Positions 31,367 to 40,765 of a stretch of 64,000 nucleotides of DNA are shown piece after piece. Below the pieces are notes generated by a model that was not told where the DNA came from, searched no databases, and saw nothing but the letters and a program-made list of their open reading frames with translations. Every line of letters begins with the position of its first letter. Positions within the stretch are counted from its first letter, which is position 1. Position numbers and translations under genes: made by a program. This DNA is from Rhodoferax sp. AJA081-3 (lineage in GTDB: Bacteria; Pseudomonadota; Gammaproteobacteria; Burkholderiales; Burkholderiaceae_C): assembly GCF_017798165.1 (NCBI RefSeq), contig NZ_CP059068.1, forward strand, positions 1 to 64,000, read 5' to 3'.

Positions 31367-32135
31367 CCGAACAAGCAACCGAACCGCTCATCCGCCTACG
31401 CGGCATCACCAAGACCTATGGTGAGGGCACGACCGCATTCCAGGCACTGAAGGGTGTCAACCTCGACATTGAGGCAGGTGATTTTGTCGCCGTCATGGGC
31501 CCCAGCGGCTCAGGCAAGTCCACGGCGATGAACACACTCGGTGGTCTGGACACACCCACCACTGGTGAATACCTGTTCCAGGGCATGCATGTGGAAACGC
31601 TGACGCGCGACCAGCGTGCGCGGCTGCGGCGACGCTTCCTTGGTTTTGTGTTCCAGGGCTTCAACCTGCTGGCGCGTACCTCGGCGCAAGAGAATGTGGA
31701 GCTACCTTTGTTGTACCGAGGCGAATCGGCGGCCAACCGCCACGCCATGGCGGCCAAAGCATTGGAGTCGGTCGGCCTCAAGGGCTGGGAACACCACACA
31801 CCGGCCGAGCTCTCCGGCGGGCAGCAGCAACGTGTGGCCATTGCCCGCGCCATCGTTACCGAACCGGCCGTGTTGCTGGCCGATGAGCCCACCGGCAACC
31901 TGGATACCCAGCGCAGCCGAGAGATCATGGAGCTGCTGTGGGGCCTCAATGTCAACCACGGCATCACCGTGCTGATGGTCACGCACGAGCCCGACATGGC
32001 GGCGTATGCCCGACGCATTGTGCGATTTGTGGACGGTGTGGTGGCCAGCGATGAGCGCAACCCGCACCCTGCTGGCATGAAAGATGGCCTGCAAAACGCT
32101 GCCACGCAAGAGGCCACCGCGCCCCAGGTGCACTG

Positions 32136-32136
<1 letters not shown>
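31363..32136 (+). CDS. ABC transporter ATP-binding protein (MacB/LolD type)
   Basis: ATPase of 257 residues for the efflux system. It has Walker A GPSGSGKST, the Q-loop VFQGFNLL, signature LSGGQQQRVAIARA and Walker B ADEPTGNLD followed by the H-loop VTHEPDMA. In E. coli MacB this domain is fused to the permease; here it is a separate gene, as in many betaproteobacteria. Translation starts on GTG, overlapping the adaptor stop (GTGA), and its own stop overlaps the permease start by one base. Confidence 0.92.
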
Positions 32137-33340
<1,204 letters not shown>

Positions 33341-33341
<1 letters not shown>

Positions 33342-33401
33342 ATTGCTATTAAGTTTATAGCTATACAACTATATTTTTCGGGGGCTACAGCCATTATTTG
33401 C
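33341..33401 (+). repeat. CGGGGGCTA-family repeat, copy 3
   Basis: GATTGCTATTAAGTTTATAG followed by CTATACAACTATATTTTTCGG and GGGCTACAGCC. It fills the space between the permease stop and the convergent GGDEF-EAL gene, whose stop codon (33394-33396) lies within its edge. Confidence 0.7.
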
Positions 33402-35454
33402 TTGTATGGTTTTGCATAAAGACCTCAAAAGCCGCCACCGCCATTGGCCGGGCAAACCAGTAACCCTGGCCAAAATCGCAACCTGCGGCCAGCAGCAAAT
33501 CACGTTGCTCTTGTGTCTCCACCCCTTCGGCCACCACCCGCATACCCAGGTCATGGGCCAGCAAAATGATGGCCTTGCACAGTGCCAGGTCGGTGGAGGC
33601 GGGCTTGAGGTTGCGAACGAAAGACTGGTCGATCTTGATGAAGTCGATGTCAAATTTCTGCAGATAGGTCAGCGACGAATAACCGGTGCCAAAGTCGTCC
33701 AGCGACACGGCCATGCCCGCCGCGCGCAGTGCGCCCAGTTGTTGGGTCACATCCTCATTGGTATCCAGCAACAGGCCTTCGGTGATCTCGACCGCAATGC
33801 TGGAGCCACTTAAACCCAAAGACTGCAGGTGCAGGCTCCAGGCATCGAGGGTCTTTTCTGACCGGTGGAACTGCACCGGCGATTTGTTGATGCTGATCTG
33901 AAAATCGCTGCCATAGGGGCCACGCCACTGCACCACCTGCTGCGCTGCTTGCTGGAACACCCACTCGCCAATACCAATGATCAGGCCCGTGGACTCGGCA
34001 ATGGGAATGAACTGCGCCGGGCTTACCGTGCCCCGCTGGGGGTGGTGCCAGCGCAGCAGGGCCTCGGCCTTGTGGATATGGCCCGTGGCCAGGTGCACGA
34101 TGGGCTGGTACAACAACTCAAACTGCTGCTGTTGCAGCGCCGTGCGCAGGTCTGCCGCCAGGCGGGCACGCAACTGCGCGGCCTCTTGCAAGGCGGGTGT
34201 GTAAAAGCTGAAACGGTTGCGCCCCGCGCCCTTGGCCACATACAGCGCCTGGTCGGCGTGTTTGAGCAACTCTTCCACCACGGTGGCGTTGTGTGGGTAC
34301 TGGGCCACACCAATGCTGGCGGACACAAAAACCTGCTCGCTGCCGAGCTGGAAGGCGCTGGCCAGGCGGGCCAGAATGTTGTGCAGCACCACCTCCACCT
34401 GCCGGGCATCGTGTGCACCACACAGCACCACGGTGAACTCGTCGCCGCCCATGCGCGCCACCGTGTCGTCGGGCCCTACGCAGTCCAGAATGCGCTGCGC
34501 GGCCTGTACCAGCAGCAGGTCGCCGTTGTCGTGGCCCAGTGTGTCGTTGACCTCCTTGAAGTGGTCCAGGTCGATGAACAACACGGCAAGGTCCTGTTGC
34601 GACTGCTGGCAGTGCTGTATGGCGGCGTCCAGCCGCTGGCGCAGCATGCGGCGGTTGGGCAGGCCGGTCAAGCTGTCGTAGTGGGCCTGCTTCCAGATCA
34701 GTGCCTCGGCGTTTTTGCGGTCTGAGATGTCGGTGTGGGTGCCCGTCATGCGCAGGGGTTTGCCCTGAGCGTCGCGGCTGATCACCATGCCGCGGGTCAG
34801 CACCCATTTCCAGGTGCCGTCCTTGCACAGAATGCGGTGCTCGTTGGTATAGGTTTCGGTCTCGCCGTCGAAATGCGCGTCGCGGTCGCGCTGCATCTGG
34901 GCCACGTCGTCGGGGTGGGTGCGGCCGTCCAGCGCGTCGGACCGGTTGGGAATCTCGTCTTCGGCAAACCCGTAAATCTCTTTGCAGCGGCGGGAGTAAA
35001 ACTCAACGCCGGTCTGCACATACCAGTCCCATACGCCGTCGCCGGTGCTCTCCAGGGCCAGCTTCCAGCGTTCTTCACTTTCTGTCAGCGCCACCTGGGC
35101 CAGATGGCTGGCGGTGATGTCTTCTATCGTGCCTTCGTAGTAGAGCAGGGTGCCATCGGCGTCGCGCACCGCGTGTGCGGCCTCGCGCACCAGAATCTGG
35201 CCGCTGCGCCGCGGGCTCTGCACTTCGGACACAAAGTTGATGATGGCACCATCTCGGTCCAGCAGATCGCGCAATTCCTTGCGCCGCCGCGGGTCCACGT
35301 ACCAGGCGTCGGAATCGGTGTTGATGGCCTCCAGCCATTGGGCTTCGGTTTCGTAACCATTCATGCGCACCAGCGCCGAGTTGGCGCGCAGCACCGCGCC
35401 GCTGGGGCTGGTGCGGTAGGCACCAATGGGCAAAAACTCGAACAGTGTGGACAT
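33394..35454 (-). CDS. PAS-PAS-GGDEF-EAL cyclic-di-GMP signalling protein
   Basis: A 686-residue cytoplasmic protein with two PAS/PAC sensor domains (about 1-120 and 125-250), a diguanylate cyclase domain (about 255-420) and a phosphodiesterase domain (about 430-680). The cyclase motif is intact (MGGDEF, FIDLDHFKEVNDTLGH), but the inhibitory I-site reads GPDD where RxxD is expected. The phosphodiesterase keeps EAL (KAEALLRW), DDFGTGYSSL, IKIDQSF and AEGVET, with INKSPVQF in the NxSP position, so both activities could be real. No membrane segment is present; the sensed ligand is unknown. It lies 9 bases downstream of nothing cotranscribed except the FtsX permease's 3' neighbour, facing the same way as that gene. 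Confidence 0.93.
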   Translation of the reverse strand: MSTLFEFLPIGAYRTSPSGAVLRANSALVRMNGYETEAQWLEAINTDSDAWYVDPRRRKELRDLLDRDGAIINFVSEVQSPRRSGQILVREAAHAVRDADGTLLYYEGTIEDITASHLAQVALTESEERWKLALESTGDGVWDWYVQTGVEFYSRRCKEIYGFAEDEIPNRSDALDGRTHPDDVAQMQRDRDAHFDGETETYTNEHRILCKDGTWKWVLTRGMVISRDAQGKPLRMTGTHTDISDRKNAEALIWKQAHYDSLTGLPNRRMLRQRLDAAIQHCQQSQQDLAVLFIDLDHFKEVNDTLGHDNGDLLLVQAAQRILDCVGPDDTVARMGGDEFTVVLCGAHDARQVEVVLHNILARLASAFQLGSEQVFVSASIGVAQYPHNATVVEELLKHADQALYVAKGAGRNRFSFYTPALQEAAQLRARLAADLRTALQQQQFELLYQPIVHLATGHIHKAEALLRWHHPQRGTVSPAQFIPIAESTGLIIGIGEWVFQQAAQQVVQWRGPYGSDFQISINKSPVQFHRSEKTLDAWSLHLQSLGLSGSSIAVEITEGLLLDTNEDVTQQLGALRAAGMAVSLDDFGTGYSSLTYLQKFDIDFIKIDQSFVRNLKPASTDLALCKAIILLAHDLGMRVVAEGVETQEQRDLLLAAGCDFGQGYWFARPMAVAAFEVFMQNHTSK

Positions 35455-35463
35455 ATCCGCTGT

Positions 35464-38193
35464 CTACCAATCTTCTTTCACCGCCAGCACGGCGTCACGC
35501 CCGGCCGCCGCACGCCCGGCCAGCCAGGCCGTCAGTGTGCCAGCCACCACCACCGCAGCCGCCAGTGCCAACAGTCTAAGCGTGGGCAAGCTTAATTCCA
35601 TACTCCAGTGGAAGCTTTGCGGGTTGACCACATGCACTAATACTACTGCCACCGCCAGCCCCAGGGCTATGCCGGCGATCGCGCCCAGCGTGGTCCAGGC
35701 CATGCCTTCGGCGGCCACCACCCGCAGCACCTGGCGGCGTGTCAGGCCCAGGTGTACCAAGAGGCCAAACTCCTTGCGCCGCGCCAGCACCTGGGCGCTG
35801 AAGGATGCGGCCACGCCAAACAGGCCTATGCCAATGGCCACGGCTTGCAGCCAGTAGGTCACTGCGAAGCTGCGGTCAAAGATTCGCAGCGTGGTGGCCC
35901 GTATCTCGCGCGCCGAGCCAAAGTCCATCAGGCGGCCGGCTTCACCACCCGGCGTGCCGGCCTGTGTGTTGGCCAGCTGGCGCAGTGATTGCTCGATGGC
36001 GGGGACATCGGCGTCGGGCTCCAACCAGAAGGCCAGGTCGTTGACCCGTCGGTCGCCGCTGAGCCGCTCAAAATCTGCTTGGTCGATGGCGATGGTGCCA
36101 AACTGGCGGGCATAGTCGCGCCACACGCCTGCTATGAAAAACGTAGCGTTACCGTTATATTTCTCGGGGGCTAGAGCCCTAAAATGCTCAGAAAGTGCCG
36201 GGTAAACGGTGCCAGGTCTGGCGCCGTGTAAGTCGGCCATGGCTTCGCTGACGTAAATGCCAATCTGGCCCGGTGGCACGGGCAGTGGCTCGCCTATCAA
36301 TGGCAAGCCGTGTTTGGCTGCCGTTTTGCGCTCCAGGAATCTGGGCGGCAGAGCGCTCTGCTTCGTGTCCCCCGCCCGCTGCACGGGCTCCTCCTTTACC
36401 TGCGCAGAACGCTCTGTCGCCCAGATTCCCAGCGGTCTGGCGATCAACGAGACGGCAGGCAGTGTGGGGTCCGGCAGAAACTGCTGGTTGCGTTGGGTGG
36501 TCAGCCGCACCACACCGGGCAGGCGGGCCGCGGCCTGCACAAAGGCGGGCTCGAAGTAGGCCGTGTCTTGTGTGCTTGCGCTGGCCGCGCTGCGCACGTA
36601 CAGCTCGGCGGGCAGCACGGTGTCCAGCCACTGGGTGATCGATGTGCGAAAGCTGGCCACCATCACCGTCAGCGCCACAGCCAGGCTGAGTGCAGCCACC
36701 ACGCCGCTCACTGCCACCGCCGCACTGCCGCGCACGCGGCGCGCGCGCTCTACCGCCAGCAGCGGCAGGGCCTGGCGTGCCACCAGGGGTGCCACCCGGT
36801 CCAGCACCACACCCACCAGCCAGGGCAGGCCGGTGATACCGCCCACCAGGATCAGACCCACGCTCACATAGGCGGCCAGGGGCACACCGCCTATGGGCGG
36901 CAGCAGCGCCAGCAGTCCGCCGGCCAGCAGCAGACACACCGCCAGCACCACATGGTTGGGGTTGGACTGGGCCGTGCCCAGGCCTTTGAGCGTCTGCGCC
37001 GCCGGCAGGCCCTGCGCCCAGCGCGCCGGCCACCAGGCGCCCACCAAGGCGGCTGCCACGCCCAGCGCCGCAAACACAACCGCCGCCAGCGGGTTCCACT
37101 GCAAGGCCGGCGTGGCGCCAGAAAAATAGCCACCGCCCAGATCACCCCCCAAAAGCCGCAGGGCCAGTGCCGCCAGGCCACTCCCTAGTGCGATGCCCAG
37201 GGCGCTGCCCACCAGACCCAGCACCAGTGCTTCCAGCAGCACCAGGTGCAGGCGTTGCCGCCCAGTAAGCCCCAGTACACCCAGCAGCGCCAATTGGGGC
37301 GCACGCCGGCTCACGCTCAGGGCCAGCACCGAAAACACCAAAAAACCGCCGGTGAACAGCGCCACCAGTGCCAGCACTGTCAGGTTGACCCGGTAGGCGC
37401 GCGACAGGGTGGACATACGCTCCAGCGTGTCGCCCGGCTCCACCAGTTGGGCATTGCTCGGCCAGTCGGGAGCGGCCTGCACTGTGCGCACAAAGGCTGC
37501 GCGGTCCACACCTGCGCGCAGGCGTATGTCCAACCGGGTCAGGCGGCCGTTTTTTTCAAAAAGGTCTTGTGCCGCGGCAATGTCCATCACCGCCAGTGGT
37601 GGGCCCGCCGCGCGCACGCTGCCTGCTATCCGCACGGTCTTGGTCTGCAGGCCCCACTGCAGTTGCACCGTGTCGCCCGCGATGCGGCTGCGGGCGCTGG
37701 CGTTCAAAAAAACGTTGTCTGGCGCAAAAATGTCCAGCCGGTCGGCCGTAGCAGAGGGCAGGGGTATCAGATCGGGGTTGAGCTGCCCCACCTGTATGGC
37801 GTCCACACCCACCAAACGCAATTGCACCCGGGAGGATTCGCCGAGTTTGGAAGTCGCAGCCTGGGTGTCCTGTGCATTGAGCGCATAACTGCTGAGCTCC
37901 AGCACCGGGCTGGCCAGCGCCACATCGGGGTGTCGGGCCATGCGCGCCAGCAAGGCTTCGTCAATGCCTGCAGTGGCACCGGTGCGGGCACGTAGCTCCA
38001 GATCAGGCTGGCCACCCACTGAGCGCACGGCCTGCGCAAACTCGTCCAGGGCCGATGCATTGATCACATGCACCGCAAACGCCAGCGCCACACCCAGCAT
38101 CACCGACACCACGGCCGCCGCATTGCGCCAGGGGTGTTTGCGCAACTCTTGCCAGGAAAAGGTGGTCAGCAGGGGCCAAAGCGGAGAAGACAT
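35464..38193 (-). CDS. FtsX-family ABC transporter permease with two in-frame repeat insertions
   Basis: Large inner-membrane permease of 909 residues with two FtsX domains and extracytoplasmic loops, the class that works with a LolD-like ATPase on lipid or lipoprotein transport (AttG/LolC-like). The start at 38193 gives WQELRKHPWRNAAAVVSVML at the N-terminus; the frame extends upstream without need. Residues about 589-620 are encoded by a 94-bp palindromic element also present at 62062, and residues about 669-688 by repeat copy 4. No ATPase gene is adjacent. The GGDEF-EAL gene follows on the same strand after 9 bases. Confidence 0.85.
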   Translation of the reverse strand: MSSPLWPLLTTFSWQELRKHPWRNAAAVVSVMLGVALAFAVHVINASALDEFAQAVRSVGGQPDLELRARTGATAGIDEALLARMARHPDVALASPVLELSSYALNAQDTQAATSKLGESSRVQLRLVGVDAIQVGQLNPDLIPLPSATADRLDIFAPDNVFLNASARSRIAGDTVQLQWGLQTKTVRIAGSVRAAGPPLAVMDIAAAQDLFEKNGRLTRLDIRLRAGVDRAAFVRTVQAAPDWPSNAQLVEPGDTLERMSTLSRAYRVNLTVLALVALFTGGFLVFSVLALSVSRRAPQLALLGVLGLTGRQRLHLVLLEALVLGLVGSALGIALGSGLAALALRLLGGDLGGGYFSGATPALQWNPLAAVVFAALGVAAALVGAWWPARWAQGLPAAQTLKGLGTAQSNPNHVVLAVCLLLAGGLLALLPPIGGVPLAAYVSVGLILVGGITGLPWLVGVVLDRVAPLVARQALPLLAVERARRVRGSAAVAVSGVVAALSLAVALTVMVASFRTSITQWLDTVLPAELYVRSAASASTQDTAYFEPAFVQAAARLPGVVRLTTQRNQQFLPDPTLPAVSLIARPLGIWATERSAQVKEEPVQRAGDTKQSALPPRFLERKTAAKHGLPLIGEPLPVPPGQIGIYVSEAMADLHGARPGTVYPALSEHFRALAPEKYNGNATFFIAGVWRDYARQFGTIAIDQADFERLSGDRRVNDLAFWLEPDADVPAIEQSLRQLANTQAGTPGGEAGRLMDFGSAREIRATTLRIFDRSFAVTYWLQAVAIGIGLFGVAASFSAQVLARRKEFGLLVHLGLTRRQVLRVVAAEGMAWTTLGAIAGIALGLAVAVVLVHVVNPQSFHWSMELSLPTLRLLALAAAVVVAGTLTAWLAGRAAAGRDAVLAVKEDW
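36130..36187 (-). repeat. CGGGGGCTA-family repeat, copy 4 (in frame inside FtsX permease)
   Basis: GCTATGAAAAACGTAGCGTT, then TTATATTTCTCGGGGGCTAG and AGCCC; the 14-mer CGGGGGCTAGAGCC is identical to copy 2. The minus strand reads through it as HFRALAPEKYNGNATFFIAG without a stop. Confidence 0.7.
36336..36429. repeat. Long palindromic element, copy A (inside FtsX permease)
   Basis: A 94-base near-palindrome. Outer arms GGAATCTGGGCG (36336) and CGCCCAGATTCC (ending 36429) pair perfectly; the inner part contains CCGCCCGCTG...GGGC. Its 57-base core at 36352-36408 matches 52 of 57 positions with copy B at 62079-62135. Arm sequences differ between copies but stay self-complementary. Confidence 0.85.
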
Positions 38194-38283
38194 GGCGCGA
38201 TTGTGATGGGAAACCCAGGGCTGCAGGCGCGGCGCACTATAGTGCGGGCTGGTCAAAAGGGCACTGGCAAGGATAAAAAGACG

Positions 38284-39390
38284 ATGAAGGTCATGGTACT
38301 GGGGGGTTATGGGAATTTTGGGGCGCGCATCAGCCGCGCCCTGGGCGGGGATGACCGCATCGAATTGCTGGTGGCCGGGCGTGATGGCAAGCAGGCTGCC
38401 GCATTTGCCGCCGCGCTGCCAGGCCGGGCGCAGGGTGTGGCCGTGGACATGCACAGCGCGGGTTTTGCCCAAGCGTTGCAAAACCACGGTGTGGGCTTAT
38501 TGATCCACACCGCGGGACCCTTCCAGGGGCAGGACTATGCCGTGGCGCGCGCCTGTGCGCAGGCCGGCGTGCACTACATCGACCTGGCCGATGGTCGCCG
38601 TTTTGTGTGCGACTTTCCAAGGGCATTACACGCTGCGTTTGTGGACACGGGCCGTGTGGCCATATCCGGCGCCAGCACCGTACCCGCCTTGTCGTCAGCC
38701 GTGGTGGATGCGCTGTGCAAGGGCTGGCAGCGTGTGGACAGTATCGATATCTGCATTGCCCCGGCGCAGACAGCGCCGCGCGGCGTCGCCACTTTGCGTG
38801 CGGTGCTGAGTTACTGCGGCGGCCCCATCCAGGTCTGGAACGGCGGGCAGTGGCAGACCCATATTGGCTGGGCCAACCCGAAGCGTGTGGCGTTTCAGCG
38901 CCTGCGCCCCCGGCTGGGTGCGCTGTGTGATATCCCTGACCTGGAGCTTTTTCCGGCCCGATACCAGGTGCGGGAACGCATGGATTTTCGCGCAGCAGTA
39001 GAGGTGGGCCTGGCCCAACGGGCGTTTGCCGTGCTGGCCTGGCTGCGGCAAATTGGTCTGTTGAAGAATCCTTCAAGCTTGGCCGGTCTTCTCAACACCA
39101 CCGCCAAGCTGTTTGACCCCTTGGGTTCTGCACTTGGCGGCATGGTGGTGCGCGTGGCGGGGCTGGATGCCGCTGGTAATCCCGCCAAACGTGCCTGGCA
39201 TATTGCCGCCGACAACGACCATGGCCCCGAGATCCCCTGCATGGCCGCCATCTTGTTGGCGCGGCGCCTGGCCGGCGGTGAACCCATGGCCTGCGGTGCC
39301 TACGCCTGTGTGGGCTTGAACACGCTGGCCGACTTCGCGCCTGAGTTCGCCAAATGGGGCATGGTGACCGACGTGGTGGAAGAGGGCTGA
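38284..39390 (+). CDS. Saccharopine dehydrogenase-family oxidoreductase
   Basis: A 368-residue NAD(P)-binding protein of the saccharopine dehydrogenase-like family. The Rossmann motif is at the very start (MVLGGYGNFGARISRALGG), followed by the family's HTAGPFQGQDYAVARACAQAGVHYIDLADG block near residue 80. The C-terminal part resembles no enzyme I can name; no evidence supports true saccharopine chemistry. The ATG at 38284 is preferred to an upstream open frame overlapping the divergent permease. First of four closely spaced genes; the next begins 4 bases after its stop. Confidence 0.82.
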   Translation: MKVMVLGGYGNFGARISRALGGDDRIELLVAGRDGKQAAAFAAALPGRAQGVAVDMHSAGFAQALQNHGVGLLIHTAGPFQGQDYAVARACAQAGVHYIDLADGRRFVCDFPRALHAAFVDTGRVAISGASTVPALSSAVVDALCKGWQRVDSIDICIAPAQTAPRGVATLRAVLSYCGGPIQVWNGGQWQTHIGWANPKRVAFQRLRPRLGALCDIPDLELFPARYQVRERMDFRAAVEVGLAQRAFAVLAWLRQIGLLKNPSSLAGLLNTTAKLFDPLGSALGGMVVRVAGLDAAGNPAKRAWHIAADNDHGPEIPCMAAILLARRLAGGEPMACGAYACVGLNTLADFAPEFAKWGMVTDVVEEG

Positions 39391-39394
39391 GCCT

Positions 39395-39883
39395 GTGTCG
39401 CACCGCAGTTTTGACTTTGCCATGCCTGCACCTGCCGCGGTGGTTTTTGACGCCTTCCATTACCACCACTGGCGCCACCGCTGGGACAGTCTGGTTAGTG
39501 CCACTGCGGTGGAGGGGGGCGCGCCGTGCCCCTATGTGGGTGCGGTCACGCAAAACGCGGGCGGCGGCTGGATGCGCAACCTGTCCATGCGCACGCAGTT
39601 TGTGGCCTATGACCGGCCGCGCCTAGCCGCCGCGTCCATGCTGGGCCAGTCGTTTCCCTTTACACGCTGGGCTGCGTCCATGCGCCACAAGGATCTGGAT
39701 AACGGGCAGTCTGTGCTGGTGTACACCTACACCTTTGAGGTGGGGCCGCGTTTTTTCGCCTGGATCATCCGGCCCTTTGTGGAACGCATGTTTGAGTACC
39801 AGACGCGCAAACGTTTTGGGCGCCTGCGCACCTATTTGGCAAGCCACGCGGGCGACATCACGCGTTGGCAGCAGGAGCAATAA
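39395..39883 (+). CDS. SRPBCC-like hypothetical protein
   Basis: A 162-residue protein whose layout (MPAPAAVVFDAFHYHHWRHRWDSLV at the start, alternating strands, a long C-terminal helix FVERMFEYQTRKRFGRLRTYL) fits the START/SRPBCC ligand-binding fold. The specific ligand is unknown. Translation starts on GTG 4 bases after the preceding stop. It is the second gene of the cluster and is likely cotranscribed. Confidence 0.65.
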   Translation: MSHRSFDFAMPAPAAVVFDAFHYHHWRHRWDSLVSATAVEGGAPCPYVGAVTQNAGGGWMRNLSMRTQFVAYDRPRLAAASMLGQSFPFTRWAASMRHKDLDNGQSVLVYTYTFEVGPRFFAWIIRPFVERMFEYQTRKRFGRLRTYLASHAGDITRWQQEQ

Positions 39884-39886
39884 AAC

Positions 39887-40264
39887 ATGGTGAAAAACGC
39901 TGAGCCCTTGGAGCAACGGTACCTGCGCCTGAGCCTGGTTATTGTCTGGCTGTGGACGGCGGTAGTGAGTGTGTGGGAGCTGCAAGGCCAAAGCCGTGGG
40001 CTTTTATTTGCAGGCGGTGTTTCAGACACGGGTGTGGCCAACGTCCTGGTGTTGGCAGGCGCCGCGCTGGACGCGATCTTGGGCTTGTGGCTGTTGCTGC
40101 GCCCCACGCGCCCAGCCTATCTGCTCGCTCTGGCCACCATGGTGGTGATGACACTGGTCGCCACGCTGCTAAGCCCTTACCTGTGGCTGCACCCGCTTGG
40201 CCCCTTGAGTAAAAACATTCCCATCGCCGTGGTGCTGTGGCTGCTGGCGCGCAAACCCGTATGA
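39887..40264 (+). CDS. DoxX-like membrane protein
   Basis: A 125-residue inner-membrane protein with four predicted helices, similar to the DoxX-like family (PF13781 type) found beside saccharopine-dehydrogenase-like genes. Segments such as LVLAGAALDAILGLWLLLRP and the final KNIPIAVVLWLLARK are typical. Its function is not known; relatives have been linked to redox or lipid homeostasis without clear proof. Its stop overlaps the start of the next gene. Confidence 0.7.
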   Translation: MVKNAEPLEQRYLRLSLVIVWLWTAVVSVWELQGQSRGLLFAGGVSDTGVANVLVLAGAALDAILGLWLLLRPTRPAYLLALATMVVMTLVATLLSPYLWLHPLGPLSKNIPIAVVLWLLARKPV

Positions 40265-40731
40265 ACACCTATTTGATTGTGAAGTGGCTGCACATCCTGT
40301 CCAGCGTGGTGCTGGTGGGCACGGGGTTTGGCACCGCGTTTTACCTGTTTTTTGCCAACCGCAGTGGCGTGGTTGCGGCGCAGGCCGTGGTGTCGCGCCT
40401 GGTGGTGCGGGCAGACTGGTGGTTCACCACACCGGCCATTGTGTTGCAGCCCGCCACCGGCCTGTGGCTCATGCACCTGATGGGTCTGCCCCTGAGCACT
40501 CCCTGGATTGTGTGGACGCTGGCCCTGTACGGCATGGCAGGCGTATGCTGGATTCCAGTGGTGTGGTTGCAGCTGCGCATGACCGCCATGGCGCAAGCCG
40601 CCCACGCCAGTGGCCAGGAGCTGCCCGCGTTGTACTGGCGGTATGCCCGCTGGTGGGAGTGCCTGGGTTACCCTGCGTTTGTGGCCATGCTGGCCATCTT
40701 CTACCTGATGGTCGCCAAGCCCGACCTGTAA
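40261..40731 (+). CDS. DUF2269 family integral membrane protein
   Basis: A 156-residue protein with four membrane helices of the DUF2269 family. The start KWLHILSSVVLVGTGFGTAF carries the conserved histidine of the first helix, and the last helix is preceded by WECLGYPAF. The ATG at 40261 overlaps the DoxX-like stop (ATGA). Functions of the family are unknown. The four-gene unit (dehydrogenase, SRPBCC, DoxX-like, DUF2269) recurs as a block in proteobacteria, which suggests one shared membrane-related task. Confidence 0.78.
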   Translation: MNTYLIVKWLHILSSVVLVGTGFGTAFYLFFANRSGVVAAQAVVSRLVVRADWWFTTPAIVLQPATGLWLMHLMGLPLSTPWIVWTLALYGMAGVCWIPVVWLQLRMTAMAQAAHASGQELPALYWRYARWWECLGYPAFVAMLAIFYLMVAKPDL

Positions 40732-40765
40732 GCGCCCAATGCCTCACCTCGAAATCGGATACCGC

